Source: a virus. Taken from it: a stretch of DNA of 52,421 nucleotides. Below, in pieces: positions 21,855 to 29,098 of this stretch. The position numbers were made by a program, and so were the translations under genes. Every line of letters starts with the position of its first letter. Position 1 is the stretch's first letter. The notes under the pieces are model-generated. The model made no database searches. It was not told the origin of the DNA and saw only the letters and a list, made by a program, of their open reading frames with translations. Location: IMG/VR virus record IMGVR_UViG_3300025891_000058, positions 1 to 52,421 of that record, one strand, 5' to 3'.

Positions 21855-21862
21855 CAAATATA
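21855..21862 (-). promoter_or_regulatory. -7 box of early unit
   Basis: Minus strand TATATTTG, a full match to TAnnTTTG. No clear TTG at -33, which would suit a promoter that depends on an activator; palindrome copy 4 lies 56 bp further upstream. Confidence 0.58.
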
Positions 21863-21918
21863 ACACATTCATTAACGTATACCTAATACTTTCACATTTA
21901 TTTTCACTTTCTACCACA

Positions 21919-21937
21919 TGTTATAAAACATGTTTTT
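21919..21937 (-). promoter_or_regulatory. Palindromic regulatory element, copy 4
   Basis: Plus strand TGTT-ATAA-AACATGTTTTT. It lies between the terminator at 21957-21989 and the TATATTTG box, the cleanest terminator-operator-promoter arrangement in the window. Confidence 0.78.
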
Positions 21938-21956
21938 GTAAGTGATTGATATAAAA

Positions 21957-21989
21957 GCAAAAACCCGTAAGACTGGGAATCCTACGGGT
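21957..21989 (-). terminator. Rho-independent terminator of structural/lysis operon
   Basis: On the minus strand ACCCGTA-n13-TACGGGT is followed by TTTTGCTTTT. It lies after the last lysis gene (stop at 22059) and before the early unit. Confidence 0.8.
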
Positions 21990-22058
21990 CTGAATTACTA
22001 AACCTAAACTAACTTAAAAACGATAATCCAAAATTAATATTTTATTTGATACTTCAAA

Positions 22059-22715
22059 CTACTTTGTGATAAAATAACCGCCCACTAATCCGGCAACCCC
22101 CCACACATACCACTTCTGATACCATGCAGTATTGTTGATCACATTGATTTGATAACCCGATGTTATTTTGGCGTTAGGATCATCTGTATAAATAGTAATC
22201 TTTGTTTCTTTTCCTTTTGTTTCGGTTATTGAATTTAATTTGACTTTGTACGAATAATTCAGATCAACTTTTTTCTCTTTAATTAGTCCGGCCAATGTCA
22301 GATAAGTATTTGTCCATTGGAAGTCTTTGGCTGGCATTTTTACGCCTGTCGAATCAATGTAAACAGTATCATGTAATATTGTGTTACCGTGTCCAGATGC
22401 CTCTAATTCGGCCTGTAATGTAGCGGTAATGTTTCGCCATTTAATGTCTTTTTGTCTTAATTCTTTAATCGTTAATCCGGTCAATTCAAGTGACTTTTTT
22501 AATACATTAGATTCAATCACAACTGAATTTAATTGAGAATAAACTTGCCCGGATTTCGTTTTGTAAACCTTAGCGCTGTCATTTGCGATCAATAATTCGA
22601 CTGACTGCAAATCGATTGTTTTATCCTTGCCTTTGATTTTGAAGTACTGGACAATGATAATAATTAACATTCCCGTGAATAGCGCGTAAATGGCGTATTT
22701 TAGATATTTGTTCAT
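22059..22715 (-). CDS. Membrane-anchored protein, spanin-like candidate
   Basis: 218 residues. A short N-terminus is followed by one transmembrane helix (YAIYALFTGMLIIIIVQYF), a long periplasmic region with helical segments (about 60-110), a beta-rich end, and a C-terminal hydrophobic patch (WYVWGVAGLVGGYF). It is the last gene of the lysis block, so an inner-membrane spanin or related outer-membrane disruption role is plausible but unproven. Confidence 0.65.
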   Translation of the reverse strand: MNKYLKYAIYALFTGMLIIIIVQYFKIKGKDKTIDLQSVELLIANDSAKVYKTKSGQVYSQLNSVVIESNVLKKSLELTGLTIKELRQKDIKWRNITATLQAELEASGHGNTILHDTVYIDSTGVKMPAKDFQWTNTYLTLAGLIKEKKVDLNYSYKVKLNSITETKGKETKITIYTDDPNAKITSGYQINVINNTAWYQKWYVWGVAGLVGGYFITK

Positions 22716-22894
22716 GATGTTGTATTTGTTGTTTTATAACCTGAATCTTCTTTTACTAAAATAATCTTGTCGGCTGTTGGAATTTCAATTCCTTTTTTAT
22801 GACATTCTCCGCGTATTAACATCCACGCCATCATGCTACTTGACGCAACTGCGTACATATTATGAATAGTATCCCTATATGTATTTTGTTTCAT
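22712..22894 (-). CDS. Small hypothetical protein in lysis block
   Basis: 60 residues with a Met/Ser-rich helical centre (MYAVASSSMMAWMLIRG). Coupled by 4-nt overlaps to the holin candidate upstream and to the spanin-like gene downstream. Function unknown. Confidence 0.6.
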   Translation of the reverse strand: MKQNTYRDTIHNMYAVASSSMMAWMLIRGECHKKGIEIPTADKIILVKEDSGYKTTNTTS

Positions 22895-23268
22895 GGCGCT
22901 GTTGTTTTAGTATCTGTTTTTATTGTCGTTTCTGTTGTAATTGAGCTATCTTTTATTCCGGTTTTCATTTCGGCAAACTTTTGTATTGCTTTCGGGACTA
23001 CCGTAGCGATTACTAAAATTGTGAATATATCCCAATCAATTATTTTGAGTTGAGAAATAAGCATGTTATATGACTGCTCTGTAATGCTTTTTTGCGTTAA
23101 TAGCTTTGTGAATTCCTGAAAATGTGATTCGTAATAAGTGAACGAAAAGAAAGTATAAGCGCAAAGTAACATGAAAAACAAAGTCTCTAAAAGTCTCATG
23201 AATGAATCTGTTACCGACCCATCAACTTGTAATTCCTGCCAAAATCCTGCTTTAACTGTTTTCGTCAT
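22891..23268 (-). CDS. Holin candidate
   Basis: 125 residues with two hydrophobic segments (about 28-46, LETLFFMLLCAYTFFSF; about 76-92, WDIFTILVIATVVPKAI) and a Thr/Lys-rich hydrophilic tail. The size, topology and place directly after the lysozyme support a holin that releases or activates it. Confidence 0.75.
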   Translation of the reverse strand: MTKTVKAGFWQELQVDGSVTDSFMRLLETLFFMLLCAYTFFSFTYYESHFQEFTKLLTQKSITEQSYNMLISQLKIIDWDIFTILVIATVVPKAIQKFAEMKTGIKDSSITTETTIKTDTKTTAP

Positions 23269-23314
23269 CTTCGATTCTTAATTTTTCAATCAGTTCCCTT
23301 ATTTCGTCGCTCAT
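23252..23314 (-). CDS. Possible 20-aa microprotein
   Basis: MSDEIRELIEKLRIEDDENS. Its ATG overlaps the lysozyme stop (ATGA) and its end overlaps the holin start by 17 nt. It may be a coupling frame for holin translation rather than a functional peptide. Confidence 0.3.
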   Translation of the reverse strand: MSDEIRELIEKLRIEDDENS

Positions 23315-23850
23315 ACCTTAAATTTAAAGTCTGCCAATCGATTAAGCCAGCCTTTTATGAATTTACTTTGCGAAGGATTATTTTTGACAATATTCCAATA
23401 GAATTGTTCACGTGCATTTTTGACATCCTGAAATAATCCCTTTTGATTTGATGAATTGACAGCGTTAAGCGTTTTCGGGCCCACTATCCCATCTTCGACT
23501 AATCCCAGAATTCGTTGCGGTATTTTAATGCCCCAAATGCCACTATTCAGTAACCAGTCAACAATAATACTTGCAATCGATTGATTGTTTATTTTATCTG
23601 CCTGCCATCTATCCCAGAAGTTTTCTTTGTAAAATTCAATCACCAAGTCATTCAGATCGATATTCGATTTTAAATTAGCTGGGAAATTAGATTGAGTCTT
23701 TGCTAAATCAATTATATCCCACCCAGACCAATTCGGCCAAAACTTACGGGATATTCCGCGAAAAGTTTCCAATCCCCTATCGATAGGATCGTTAACCCAT
23801 CCTCCCTCATGTATCATCATTAAATCAAAAGCCTCTTTAAATTCTGCCAT
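23311..23850 (-). CDS. GH108 lysozyme (N-acetylmuramidase)
   Basis: 179 residues. The N-terminal MIHEGGWVNDPIDRGLETFRGIS matches the glycosyl hydrolase 108 active region with catalytic Glu15 in EGGW. A C-terminal peptidoglycan-binding part has ILGLVEDGIVGPKTLNAV. No signal peptide, so it needs a holin. It would cleave peptidoglycan glycan strands at the end of infection. Confidence 0.92.
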   Translation of the reverse strand: MAEFKEAFDLMMIHEGGWVNDPIDRGLETFRGISRKFWPNWSGWDIIDLAKTQSNFPANLKSNIDLNDLVIEFYKENFWDRWQADKINNQSIASIIVDWLLNSGIWGIKIPQRILGLVEDGIVGPKTLNAVNSSNQKGLFQDVKNAREQFYWNIVKNNPSQSKFIKGWLNRLADFKFKV

Positions 23851-23858
23851 TTTTGTTT

Positions 23859-24170
23859 TTATTGTTCCGAATTAAATATTTTGCTACCTTTTGATGTAAG
23901 TTTAAATGAATGCAGGTTTTGATCATCTGCGTAACTGCATCCGCCTAAATTATCAATTTGATTAGATGGATAGCCATACTCCATACAGTCCAATTCAAAA
24001 TCTGCATCTACATCAAAATCAGAAATCATACTTTTATCAAATGCAGTTATTGACCCATATAGATTCACAAACCCAATATTTATTTTATTACATTTATCAG
24101 CAGCTCTTTTTAGTGCGTTAAATGCTTTTTGTTGTTCCTTATTTAAATCGTAAACCTCTGTAAAATTCAT
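23859..24170 (-). CDS. Hypothetical protein
   Basis: 103 residues, acidic; helical N-terminal half (NKEQQKAFNALKRAADKCNK), then DFDVDADFELDCMEYG. No family recognised. A TATATTTG box at 24191-24198 lies 20 nt upstream, and the leader AAAAACG abuts the ATG. Confidence 0.65.
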   Translation of the reverse strand: MNFTEVYDLNKEQQKAFNALKRAADKCNKINIGFVNLYGSITAFDKSMISDFDVDADFELDCMEYGYPSNQIDNLGGCSYADDQNLHSFKLTSKGSKIFNSEQ

Positions 24171-24190
24171 CGTTTTTGTTTTTAGTTTGT

Positions 24191-24198
24191 CAAATATA
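24191..24198 (-). promoter_or_regulatory. Possible -7 box
   Basis: Minus strand TATATTTG, 20 nt before the ATG at 24170, without a visible -33 TTG. Confidence 0.4.
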
Positions 24199-24204
24199 GT
24201 AATA

Positions 24205-24387
24205 TTATTCAGTTTTTACTTCAGGTTTAAATGTTGTAGTTTTCAAATAGTCACTAATAGCCTCGATACATTCCGGCGTTAAGTGCATCCAGGTTGTCGA
24301 AAATCCGCAACCATCGCGAAACTTAACGGACGGTAGCGGATTACATGAGTGGTTGATCTTGAGTAATTGGACTGAGTAATAATCCAT
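24205..24387 (-). CDS. Small hypothetical protein
   Basis: 60 residues. A beta-rich start (YYSVQLLKINHSCNPLPSVKF) is followed by a Thr/Trp segment and a helix (CIEAISDYL). Unknown. Four nt after the preceding stop. Confidence 0.58.
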   Translation of the reverse strand: MDYYSVQLLKINHSCNPLPSVKFRDGCGFSTTWMHLTPECIEAISDYLKTTTFKPEVKTE

Positions 24388-24391
24388 TGTT

Positions 24392-24823
24392 TTAGTTTTT
24401 AAGTATGCTTTTAACCTCCTTGTCGTCTTTTATCGCCTGAATTGAATCTTGTTCTTGTATATATTCGGTATTGTCAAACACTTTTGTCTTTAGTCTCTGA
24501 ATCGCCTCCGTCCATGTTATGATCCCAACTATCCCCACCGCAACTAGAGCAGTCACAAAAACCTTCCAGTATTTTTTTATAATCATCAATTCCCCGACGT
24601 TTTTTTTTAACTCTGTCACATCGTTAGTGTTCTGACAGTTATCGCATTGGCTGGCTATTTGTGCCTTCATTATATCGATCGTAGTCCAAATATCATCAAC
24701 TTTTTCTTCAATTCGATCCTGTTGTTTTGTAAACATTCCGAATTTATCGTCAATCCCTTTCAGTAATTTGTCCAGGTAGTAACGAAAATCAGCTTCGCTC
24801 ATTTCTTCAAATTTATCATTCAT
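24392..24823 (-). CDS. Coiled-coil single-pass membrane protein
   Basis: 143 residues. An acidic helical N-terminal half (about 15-80) with CDNC near 59-62 leads to one transmembrane helix (VFVTALVAVGIVGIITW, about 88-104) and a charged C-terminal helix. It lies in the lysis block under its own promoter and could assist host membrane disruption. Confidence 0.68.
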   Translation of the reverse strand: MNDKFEEMSEADFRYYLDKLLKGIDDKFGMFTKQQDRIEEKVDDIWTTIDIMKAQIASQCDNCQNTNDVTELKKNVGELMIIKKYWKVFVTALVAVGIVGIITWTEAIQRLKTKVFDNTEYIQEQDSIQAIKDDKEVKSILKN

Positions 24824-24847
24824 AACTCATGTTAATTCTTGCACAAA

Positions 24848-24878
24848 CAAAACTAAGCTAAAATTTAACGAAAAGCAA
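24848..24878 (-). promoter_or_regulatory. Promoter of lysis sub-block
   Basis: Minus strand TTG, 20-nt spacer, TAGTTTTG (full -7 match). Transcription would start near 24841, 18 nt before the ATG at 24823, giving lysis genes a second promoter. Confidence 0.62.
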
Positions 24879-24891
24879 TTAAAAACATGAT

Positions 24892-25260
24892 TTATTTTTT
24901 AATTCGAAAACATCCGTATCGAAAATAAAGGAACGATGAAATAAATAAAAACAAAATAGTTATAAATAAGATTACCCTACAATACCAGATATATGATTCA
25001 AATAGGTTGAAGTCTATTTTAAGATTAGTGACCAATGAAACTAACGCAATGTTAATAATGAATGCTTTGTGCCAATAACAAAACCGATATCTATTTGATG
25101 TCTCCCACATGTAAAAAGGAAGGATAAAAAGCGCACAACCAAACTTACCGGATAAATGTTTCACATATTCATAGTGACCATTCAGAGCAAAAACAAACGC
25201 CAATCCCATCATTAAAGTAACGAGAATTGGCGCCCATTTTATGAAAGTTACCCACCTCAT
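24892..25260 (-). CDS. Four-helix membrane protein
   Basis: 122 residues with four hydrophobic segments (about 8-26, 42-52, 66-80, 93-112) and a basic C-terminal end (YGCFRIKK). Its position at the head of the lysis block makes a holin-type role possible. Its ATG overlaps the 32-aa gene stop (ATGA). Confidence 0.68.
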   Translation of the reverse strand: MRWVTFIKWAPILVTLMMGLAFVFALNGHYEYVKHLSGKFGCALFILPFYMWETSNRYRFCYWHKAFIINIALVSLVTNLKIDFNLFESYIWYCRVILFITILFLFISSFLYFRYGCFRIKK

Positions 25261-25355
25261 GGAATAATCGGAGGCTCACCAGTTGGAGGATCTGGACTTG
25301 TCGGCCCTGGCCCTGGCTTTGGTAATTCTTTAAATAAACGATTTGTGTTTTTCAT
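25257..25355 (-). CDS. Small proline-rich protein
   Basis: 32 residues, MKNTNRLFKELPKPGPG, then Pro/Gly/Thr-rich to PPIIP. ATGA-coupled to the four-helix membrane protein. Function unknown; such short Pro-rich peptides occur near phage tail and lysis genes. Confidence 0.5.
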   Translation of the reverse strand: MKNTNRLFKELPKPGPGPTSPDPPTGEPPIIP

Positions 25356-25411
25356 GTTGATTGTTTTAAAGTGAAAATTATTGTTGTTTCGGATTGTTCC
25401 TATATGTGAAC

Positions 25412-25651
25412 CTAAATCAATCCTTCGTTTTTCTGAAAATCAGGATACAAAAGTTTGATTTCTTCAATTGTTTTGCGAGGATTAGAATCGGGAATTAACC
25501 CTTCAATCTCTTGTAGGTCTACATCAGTTAAAACATTTTCAGGAATGAGAAATTTACCATCTCCAAGCGGTTGTGGATCAATCGCGCTGTACTCTCCATG
25601 TTGTCCCCTGATCCTGTTTGCTGTTGTAGTGCTTATAATTATATGCTTCAT
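25412..25651 (-). CDS. Hypothetical protein after tail genes
   Basis: 79 residues, first strand KHIIISTTTANRIRGQ, then acidic loop and helix. ATGA-coupled to the 274-aa gene upstream, so probably works with it. No family recognised. Confidence 0.62.
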   Translation of the reverse strand: MKHIIISTTTANRIRGQHGEYSAIDPQPLGDGKFLIPENVLTDVDLQEIEGLIPDSNPRKTIEEIKLLYPDFQKNEGLI

Positions 25652-26472
25652 GCTATTACTCCTTTCCCGTTAGAATCCATGTAAGATTCAATTGCGTCAG
25701 TTGTAGCGTCAGATTGAGCCTTTGTCATCCCTTTTCCTGCAAACGCAATAGAAATTTGCCGGTTATTAAATAATGTTGGCGTTCCGCTTGTAGATCGGCA
25801 AAGAATAAACCATGTCAGATTAACAACCGCAGCTGAAGTAATTAACGACTCATTAAGTGCTATTTTATTACGATAATCAATATACTTACTACTTTCCAGT
25901 CGACTTACGATATGAGTACCCAACGACGAAGATACAGCAGTAGTGCCTCCTGGTCCCGTCTGACATCGAGATTGATTTGAGCCTGAGGAATTCATCCCAA
26001 TTGTTGCACCTGTAACCCCATCACTCACCCCTATATCGTTCGATGGTATAGGGGAGTCTGTGCGCGAATAAACCCCAAAAGAGCAATGATTCTGTTTGTA
26101 ATTACTGCCAATCGAGGCATTGTAGTTGCTATTTATATAACTACTTACCCCATTTCCAATGAATCCCTCCAAGGCGGTAAAGGCAGGTGAATTAACGGCA
26201 GTTGCATCCTGCGATCTTTTGGCAAGGTTCCTAAGTGAACTTTCAGATGTTTCATTAGCCAACACATAAAAGGTATCAAAAAAATCAGATAAATTAGTAA
26301 TGCCCAATCCTGTTTTGAGATCTTTAACCAACTTATCTATTTTCTTTTTCTGTGAAGTCGAAATTGGCGTTACCAGTCCCGAAACATACGCTTTCGTTTC
26401 AGGTTGATAGTTCAACAATGGCCCTACGCGACCCACTCCCTTTATCCCCGGTATTCCTAAAATTCCTGGCAT
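25648..26472 (-). CDS. Putative tail-appendage protein
   Basis: 274 residues. A Gly/Pro/Ile-rich start (PGILGIPGIKGVGRVGPLL) is followed by a helical part with LVKDLKTGLGI and a Ser/Gly/Asn-rich beta section rich in short repeats, as in phage fibres and tip proteins. It follows the SGNH receptor-binding candidate and has its own promoter. Function is inferred from composition and position. Confidence 0.6.
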   Translation of the reverse strand: MPGILGIPGIKGVGRVGPLLNYQPETKAYVSGLVTPISTSQKKKIDKLVKDLKTGLGITNLSDFFDTFYVLANETSESSLRNLAKRSQDATAVNSPAFTALEGFIGNGVSSYINSNYNASIGSNYKQNHCSFGVYSRTDSPIPSNDIGVSDGVTGATIGMNSSGSNQSRCQTGPGGTTAVSSSLGTHIVSRLESSKYIDYRNKIALNESLITSAAVVNLTWFILCRSTSGTPTLFNNRQISIAFAGKGMTKAQSDATTDAIESYMDSNGKGVIA

Positions 26473-26511
26473 GTTATGTAGGTTTTAATTTGACGTTTCA
26501 TGTTTTTATTT

Positions 26512-26543
26512 CAAAGTTAATAAATATAAATTACTTGCGCAAA
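26512..26543 (-). promoter_or_regulatory. Promoter of 274-aa tail gene
   Basis: Minus strand TTTG, 20-nt spacer, TAACTTTG. The -33 TTTG lies inside the 48-bp palindrome. Start near 26505, 33 nt before the ATG at 26472. Confidence 0.65.
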
Positions 26544-26579
26544 CTTGGATTATAATTATAATCCAAGTTTGCGCAAGTA
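26532..26579. repeat. 48-bp perfect palindrome
   Basis: The arm from TACTTGCGCAAACTTGG outward to the AT-rich centre is mirrored without any mismatch or loop; the centre lies between 26555 and 26556. It holds the stop codon of the 35-aa gene at its centre and the -33 box of the next promoter in its left arm. It may act as terminator, operator or both. Confidence 0.9.
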
Positions 26580-26663
26580 TATCAATGCCTTTTTCATTAT
26601 TTTCAATTCAAATTTATCTTGTGCTGACGCCATCATTTTGAGCATTTCAATTATTTTTTGCAT
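26556..26663 (-). CDS. Small helical protein ending in palindrome
   Basis: 35 residues, MQKIIEMLKMMASAQDKFEL, amphipathic and basic. The last nine codons, including the stop, are one arm of the 48-bp palindrome. It follows the SGNH gene by 19 nt. Real coding status is uncertain. Confidence 0.45.
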   Translation of the reverse strand: MQKIIEMLKMMASAQDKFELKIMKKALIYLRKLGL

Positions 26664-26682
26664 AATTTAGTTTTTATAATTA

Positions 26683-29046
26683 CTAAGCCAAACTTTTAAC
26701 TTTTGCAAAATATGCGTCTGCCGCCTGATCATATCCCGATTTTTCAGGGTGTACGCTATCCCAATGCGTTAACTGTGTTTCGGCACTTCTCGCAGAAATA
26801 GGAAGTAATTTATAAGGCATACCATAAACTCTGTCGATCCATTGCCCTGCATTACATGCGTAAACATTCGGATATAATGCATTACCATTAAACTCACTTT
26901 CGATTAATTTCCACAGATCAATCATATTCTTTCTGAACGTCACAAAACTTGTATTTCCGAAAAAGTGAACGCTCCATCCTGTTGCATCACATCCGCTTGC
27001 AGGATAACCAATGATTATTTTTGCAGTCGGATAATCAACTATAAACTGATCAATGAAGGTTTTAATTCCAGTAATCACAACGCTGGCAGCAGTTCCATTT
27101 TTAAGGTTGTTAATCCCTATCTGATAGATCATGTAATCGACACGATCAACAGCCCCTGCCTGTCCAATGATATTTGTCTGAACATATGATTTAAAATTGT
27201 TTTTTGTTCCATCCCAAAATGGGGAATGAGAATCTAAAAACCAAGTTGTGTCATATCCCGTCATCCCTGCGTGATAATAAGGAGGGTAGTTTTTTTTGTG
27301 TCCTAACATTAAAGGTGTAAATCCAGTATTTGCAGTGCATAAATCTGTGAATTCCTTTACTATTTCCGGACCTTCGTGTTCATAATAGGGTACTCCAGGA
27401 CTAATCATCGTAGCGTCGTCGATTGTTGAGTCACCAACGAAAAGAAATTGAAGTGTTCCTGTTCCTGCCGTCACACTAACCACATTAACAGTAATTATTT
27501 TTGATTCGGTAATTACATTTCCTTTGTCGTAAACATTCAATGTGACACTTTTTGCTCCGGTCGTTGCAAAATTCATTCTGATAGCACGGTTCATTGGCCT
27601 CACTTCACTTCCCGCGATTACCGCTTCAACTCTGTATCCTGAGTGTTCATAATCCAAAATAATATTATCCAACCAGAGATTAAATTCCTTCCCTGTACTT
27701 GCTTTAATCACATTAGGAACAGAAGATAAAAAGGTAGTTGCGATACCTTGCGTTGCGGTTGATATTGGCGCGTTCGGATAAGATACGGAACAGTTTATGA
27801 ATGTAGTAATAGCAACTCCCCTATAATCTGCCCACCCATTGACTGCGATACCTTTGTTTTTAAGATCAAAAACAAGGTCTGATTCGTAAATCGAATTATT
27901 AAGAGGATCGGATGCTAAATAAGTTACATCTGATTGTGTTAGTGATTTATTCCATTTGCGAAACATCTTAACATCAAGAGCTGTGTGTAATGCATTTCCG
28001 GTATAAGAGCCTACAAGTATTTTATCAGAGGCGGTAAGCGACATATAATTTGCCGTCCCGTTTAACGCAATTTTTTGCACTCCAACATACAGATCGTAAG
28101 ATGCTAAATTCCTGACTATTGTAATTAATACTTCTTTACCTGCAAAGGCGGTAATTAAGTGAGCGTACATAGCGCCAACGTTCTCTTTTGTTACCGTCAA
28201 CTTGCCATTATATAGGCTCATATATAGCGAATTTACTCCGCATGAGAACAGCGATTGATTTGCAGTTACATTAGTTGGCAGCTTAACAAGCATCTGAAAT
28301 GTTTCGTTCGCATCCCCTGATTTAACAGCATTTAAGCAATTAACCGTTAAAATAGACGTTGTGGTATTTGTTGATACTACGCTTTCGTTATCCGCCTTAA
28401 GGTAAATATCGCCAGCAATTACTTTTTTAACGTTATTTAAAGTGGCTCCCGAATCTGCATTTACATTTACAACAACATTTCCCATTGCATCATAAACCCT
28501 GAAATAATATAAATCAATGGCTGAAAATAATCCAGAACCAGTATAGCTCCCAATAAATAGCGTTGTATCTGCTAACGCGACAGGACTCGTTATCGGATTT
28601 GAATATTTCCATACATCATCAATATACGCCTCTACTGCGGTTGCGAGTTTTTTTATTGTGAGCTTTATTTTCTGTCCGGCATATGATGAAACATTAAAAC
28701 TCCCGATAGTTGCACCTATGTTCGAATAGTAAATAAACAGTGATCCAGTATTTATTGTCACCATTATTTTATTCCCATACGAAAATAACACTTGATTTGG
28801 TGCTGTGTCAGTAGGCATTTTAAAGACCATTTCATAACTACCTAAATCGCTTCCGTTAATAGGCATTGCATTTGGGAATGAAACAAATGAATCTGATCCA
28901 TTCAGCTTTAATACTGGATCTATTATTCTTAATGTTTCATTATATAATCCCAATGAGTTTTCGTTAAATGCCTGTTCAACCTCTAACCCCGTAGACCCTA
29001 CTATTCCTAAACTTGGGTCATCAGCTGCTATTTTTAAAATGTTCAT
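26683..29046 (-). CDS. Receptor-binding protein candidate with SGNH hydrolase domain
   Basis: 787 residues. After an N-terminal attachment region, two LamG/concanavalin-like beta-sandwich repeats follow (about 35-200 and 215-380, each with a ...FSCG/YG... IxLTIK... AYIDD pattern and SYTG turns). The C-terminal 260 residues are an SGNH/GDSL hydrolase: block I FLFVGDST with the nucleophile Ser and block V DSVHPEKSGYD with the catalytic Asp and His. Such domains deacetylate or de-esterify glycans. It likely binds and trims the host capsule or O-antigen at the tail tip. Confidence 0.85.
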   Translation of the reverse strand: MNILKIAADDPSLGIVGSTGLEVEQAFNENSLGLYNETLRIIDPVLKLNGSDSFVSFPNAMPINGSDLGSYEMVFKMPTDTAPNQVLFSYGNKIMVTINTGSLFIYYSNIGATIGSFNVSSYAGQKIKLTIKKLATAVEAYIDDVWKYSNPITSPVALADTTLFIGSYTGSGLFSAIDLYYFRVYDAMGNVVVNVNADSGATLNNVKKVIAGDIYLKADNESVVSTNTTTSILTVNCLNAVKSGDANETFQMLVKLPTNVTANQSLFSCGVNSLYMSLYNGKLTVTKENVGAMYAHLITAFAGKEVLITIVRNLASYDLYVGVQKIALNGTANYMSLTASDKILVGSYTGNALHTALDVKMFRKWNKSLTQSDVTYLASDPLNNSIYESDLVFDLKNKGIAVNGWADYRGVAITTFINCSVSYPNAPISTATQGIATTFLSSVPNVIKASTGKEFNLWLDNIILDYEHSGYRVEAVIAGSEVRPMNRAIRMNFATTGAKSVTLNVYDKGNVITESKIITVNVVSVTAGTGTLQFLFVGDSTIDDATMISPGVPYYEHEGPEIVKEFTDLCTANTGFTPLMLGHKKNYPPYYHAGMTGYDTTWFLDSHSPFWDGTKNNFKSYVQTNIIGQAGAVDRVDYMIYQIGINNLKNGTAASVVITGIKTFIDQFIVDYPTAKIIIGYPASGCDATGWSVHFFGNTSFVTFRKNMIDLWKLIESEFNGNALYPNVYACNAGQWIDRVYGMPYKLLPISARSAETQLTHWDSVHPEKSGYDQAADAYFAKVKSLA

Positions 29047-29071
29047 ATTTAATTATATTTAGATAATCGAT

Positions 29072-29079
29072 CAAAGTTA
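29072..29079 (-). promoter_or_regulatory. Possible -7 box before receptor-binding gene
   Basis: Minus strand TAACTTTG, matching TAnnTTTG, 25 nt before the ATG at 29046 in the only sizeable gap of the tail-tip block. No -33 TTG seen. Confidence 0.4.
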
Positions 29080-29098
29080 TTCATTAATTCCATATTAT

